Source: Paenibacillus sp. Soil787
GTDB lineage: Bacteria; Bacillota; Bacilli; Paenibacillales; NBRC-103111
Assembly: GCF_001429545.1 (NCBI RefSeq)
Contig: NZ_LMSP01000044.1
Location: 170,136 to 234,135, forward strand
DNA length: 64,000 bases
Direction: 5' to 3'
Shown: positions 61,856 to 64,000 of the stretch, one piece after another
Layout of the letters: each line of letters starts with the position of its first letter
Position numbering within the stretch: position 1 is the stretch's first letter
Notes under the pieces: generated by a model
What the model saw: only the letters and a program-made list of their open reading frames with translations
What the model was told of the DNA's origin: nothing
Databases searched by the model: none
Translations under genes and position numbers: made by a program

Positions 61856-62338
61856 TTATAAGAATGGATCTAATACAGCAGCTATTTTTCGTGATAAAGT
61901 GATTAATAACTTTTTTTCTTGTTCGTTGAGAGCTTCTGTTGTTAGGTTCTCAAGCTTACTCCAAGCTTCTGTAACTTTAGGTTCAAAATCTCGCCCTGCT
62001 TGGGTGAGCGATACAATGGTTACACGCTTATCTTCTTGCGAGCGACTGCAAGTAACCAAGCCGGAATCAACCAAGCGACGAACAGATTTAGCGACAGTTG
62101 AGTGGTCTAGACGCAAGGTTCGGCACAGACTGTTCTGTGATTGGTGGTCTTGGTGCCACAATTGCATAAGCAAGATTTCTTGCCCTGGGAACAGTCCCGC
62201 CTCCCTAAGCAGCTGGGCTGCAAGCGCTCGGTGTGATCGTGCAACACCGAAAATCGCGAAACTCACTGGAAAGTCGGTAACTGTAATAAACTCTTCCTCA
62301 ACGGTTTTCTTATTATCATCATCTTTTTGTTGTACCAT
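61856..62338 (-). CDS. MarR family transcriptional regulator
   Basis: 160 residues. Winged HTH: LCRTLRLDHSTVAKSVRRLVDSGLVTCSRSQEDKR and the wing VTIVSLTQAG. ATG 62338 is chosen with GAGGA upstream. It sits between the old yellow enzyme and quinone reductase genes, 27 and 42 bases away, so it is probably autoregulated with them. Operator-like dyads are found at 63447 and 63494. Confidence 0.9.
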   Translation of the reverse strand: MVQQKDDDNKKTVEEEFITVTDFPVSFAIFGVARSHRALAAQLLREAGLFPGQEILLMQLWHQDHQSQNSLCRTLRLDHSTVAKSVRRLVDSGLVTCSRSQEDKRVTIVSLTQAGRDFEPKVTEAWSKLENLTTEALNEQEKKLLITLSRKIAAVLDPFL

Positions 62339-62365
62339 GGTAGTCCTCAACTTTTCTGTATGTTT

Positions 62366-63427
62366 TTATTTCAATATCGTTGGATAATCGGTGTAACCTT
62401 GGCTGTCTCCACCATAGTAGGTTGATCGGTCTGCTTCATTCAATGGAGCACCGGATTTTAAGCGCTCAACCAGATCAGGATTTGCCAATGCCCATGCGCC
62501 AACCGGAGCTACGTCTGCAAGTCCTGCATCGATGTCAACAGAGAGGCTCTCTAGCGGTCTTCCTGCACGGTTTACCAGTAATGCCGTAGGCCAGAGTGAT
62601 CGAATGTTACGTAACAACTCCTCGTTTCCGCCATGCAAGAGGTGTAGATAGGCCAAGTTTAGCTTTGCCAGTTTAGGGATGAGGTATTTATATACATCTG
62701 GGCCACTCACACCTTCATCGAGGCCACCCTGCGGTACGCCGGGTGAGATGCGGAAACCCGTTCGCTCCGGGCCAATCTCCTTTGCGACTGCCTCTGCAAC
62801 CTCAATTGCGAAACGGGCGCGGTTCTCGATAGAACCACCGTATTCATCCGAACGCTTATTCGAGTTTTCGGCGATGAATTGCTGAATGAGGTATCCGTTC
62901 GCTCCATGAATCTCAACTCCATCGGCGCCAGCTTGGATCGCCGCAGCGGCCGCTTTCCGAAAATCCTGGACGGTCATTTTAATTTCTTCCGCGCTGAGCT
63001 CGCGAGGAACCGGAATATCCAGCATCCCATTAACAGTGAACATCGGAACACCAGGAGCGATTGCAGATGGCCCTACCGGCTGGCGGTGGTGGGGGGTATT
63101 GTCCGGGTGTGACATCCGCCCTACATGCATCAACTGAATGAACAAGTATCCACCAGAGGCATGAACCTGGTCAGCCACTTTTCTCCACCCAGCAATGTGT
63201 GAGTCTGTGTAAATCCCGGGTGTATTCAAATATCCTTGTCCGTCGTCGGATGGCTGCGCACCTTCGCTGATTAACAAGCCAAGCGATGCACGTTGTGCAT
63301 AATATACTGGGCTGAGATCGCCAGGTGTTCCATCCTGTTTCGCACGGCTTCGTGTCATTGGGGCCATCGCCAATCGATGCGATAGTTTTAAGCGACCTAC
63401 ATTTACTGGACTCCATAACTGTGTCAT
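62366..63427 (-). CDS. Old yellow enzyme family FMN-dependent alkene reductase
   Basis: 353 residues, TIM barrel of the NADH:flavin oxidoreductase family. Visible: KLSHRLAMAPMTRSRA, QLMHVGRMSH (His pair of the flavin/substrate site), GADGVEIHGANGYLIQQFI and FRISPGVPQGGLDEG. Reduces electrophilic alkenes such as N-ethylmaleimide. ATG 63427 is chosen with GAGGAGAG upstream; an earlier ATG is at 63445. First gene of the operon. Confidence 0.94.
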   Translation of the reverse strand: MTQLWSPVNVGRLKLSHRLAMAPMTRSRAKQDGTPGDLSPVYYAQRASLGLLISEGAQPSDDGQGYLNTPGIYTDSHIAGWRKVADQVHASGGYLFIQLMHVGRMSHPDNTPHHRQPVGPSAIAPGVPMFTVNGMLDIPVPRELSAEEIKMTVQDFRKAAAAAIQAGADGVEIHGANGYLIQQFIAENSNKRSDEYGGSIENRARFAIEVAEAVAKEIGPERTGFRISPGVPQGGLDEGVSGPDVYKYLIPKLAKLNLAYLHLLHGGNEELLRNIRSLWPTALLVNRAGRPLESLSVDIDAGLADVAPVGAWALANPDLVERLKSGAPLNEADRSTYYGGDSQGYTDYPTILK

Positions 63428-63446
63428 ATTATTCACTCTCCTCAAT

Positions 63447-63512
63447 TATATGTGGTCGACAACATACGACCGATGAATTAAAGATATCAGAAATATACGT
63501 GGTTGGCAACAT
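63447..63512 (-). promoter_or_regulatory. Two near-identical operator-like dyads upstream of the old yellow enzyme gene
   Basis: TATATGTGGTCGACAACATA (63447-63466) and TATACGTGGTTGGCAACAT (63494-63512) agree at 16 of 20 positions, 47 bases apart. The first is an almost perfect palindrome. They overlap the only likely promoter region (TATAAT on the minus strand at about 63445-63450) and fit MarR-type binding. Confidence 0.65.
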
Positions 63513-63550
63513 TTTTTTCTGCAATGAAAAATATATATTTAGCATTTGTT

Positions 63551-63823
63551 ATGCCTACAAGGGCCGGTGAAGTGTTAGTACGGATACAGCAGCCGCCTTC
63601 TCAGACGCAGGCCGAGTCTCATGGTGACACTGCGACGTTCAATGCTAAGTTCCCTATACCTGAAGATCTTAGGAAGATAGTAGAACTTGTGGCGAATGGG
63701 ACGATTAAAACAGCAATTGACCGCATCTATCCGCCAAGCGAAGCTGCGGAAGCTTTGAAGCGAAGCGAGAGACGACACGGTCATGGACGAATTTTGCTTA
63801 GCGTCACATCGGATAGTAAATAA
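63551..63823 (+). pseudogene. Internally deleted paralogue of the quinone reductase
   Basis: GEVLVRI, the first-strand motif of the 60875-61813 protein, is joined directly to QPPSQTQAESHGDTATFN..., which matches its C-terminal region (QPPSQEKAQEHGVTAKFN) and ends in RHGHGRILLSV. About 190 residues including the nucleotide loop are missing. It is divergent from the operon. The frame is open but cannot make a working enzyme. Confidence 0.75.
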
Positions 63824-64000
63824 TAAATAAGATACGATGGTCTTCCTAACCTAAGGACCTTGACTTTCTCCTTTACAATATTATGGCCTATTAGTACTTA
63901 AGCTACCGGATCGCACTGGCAGCTTTTCGACGTATCTCGTTTATCATAGGCCGTAGACAAATATTATGTTGCCTGCCACATAAATTCGTGATACATTAAT

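Noticed and set aside
1-64000. tRNA or rRNA genes
   Set aside because: None of the usual conserved loops or rRNA segments were seen by eye; a covariance search would be needed to exclude them fully.

Overview
The window looks like a chromosomal segment of a spore-forming Bacillota, most likely Paenibacillus or a close relative. The evidence is strong GGAGG ribosome binding sites with frequent GTG and TTG starts, spore-coat genes (CotB-like, CotG-like and CotH), a Spo0E-like phosphatase, a YheC/D coat-associated ATP-grasp protein, an SLH-domain protein, and many hairpin-rich intergenic repeats. No rRNA, tRNA, CRISPR array, intact insertion sequence or prophage was seen. The species call is an inference.

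Layout. 0-6.2 kb: housekeeping and stress genes (a DsbA-like remnant, family II pyrophosphatase, MsrAB, a CDF metal exporter behind a leader terminator, a kinase-like protein next to an HPr-like protein without the active-site His, and a GC-rich Gfo/Idh/MocA oxidoreductase). 6.2-19.4 kb: a repeat-bearing gap, YitT, a methyltransferase behind a MerR-type promoter, a DUF2334/FG-GAP protein, GNAT, YheC/D, PAP2, several small conserved proteins, a eukaryotic-type HisA standing alone, a membrane PDZ-Lon protease and a Spo0E-like gene. 19.4-25.6 kb: a spore-coat block with a CotB-like gene, a CotG-like gene built of 24-bp repeats, CotH, two paralogous DUF2642-type proteins and an ArsB/NhaD-type permease. 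25.7-29.9 kb: a methyltransferase-TPR protein, an NlpC/P60 hydrolase, and an SLH/PrcB-type gene broken by a single in-frame TAG.

30-35.6 kb: a carbohydrate locus (LacI regulator, binding lipoprotein, two permeases, oxidoreductase) with candidate operators. 35.7-38.7 kb: an XRE-cupin regulator divergent from tdh-kbl, the threonine-to-glycine pathway, with a tandem hairpin repeat between tdh and kbl. 38.8-47.3 kb: small proteins, DoxX, Ohr, a decayed SDR, a serine hydrolase, and an AraC / oxidoreductase / sugar isomerase group.

47.3-52.5 kb is a scar region. It holds truncated PIG-L, carbohydrate-binding, epimerase, MmyB-type regulator and HIT genes, an apparent deletion junction, and two inverted copies of a roughly 150-250 bp repeat enclosing about 4 kb. 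52.5-59.3 kb: LysR, DinB and pentapeptide-repeat proteins, then a cluster of a membrane coiled-coil protein, a substrate-binding/VWA protein, TelA and a MOSC protein. This cluster is the best candidate for a poorly described system. 59.4-64 kb: a small spore-appendage-like protein, GNAT, mosaic gene remnants, and an electrophile-response operon (old yellow enzyme, MarR, quinone reductase) preceded by two near-identical operator-like dyads and a deleted paralogue of the reductase.
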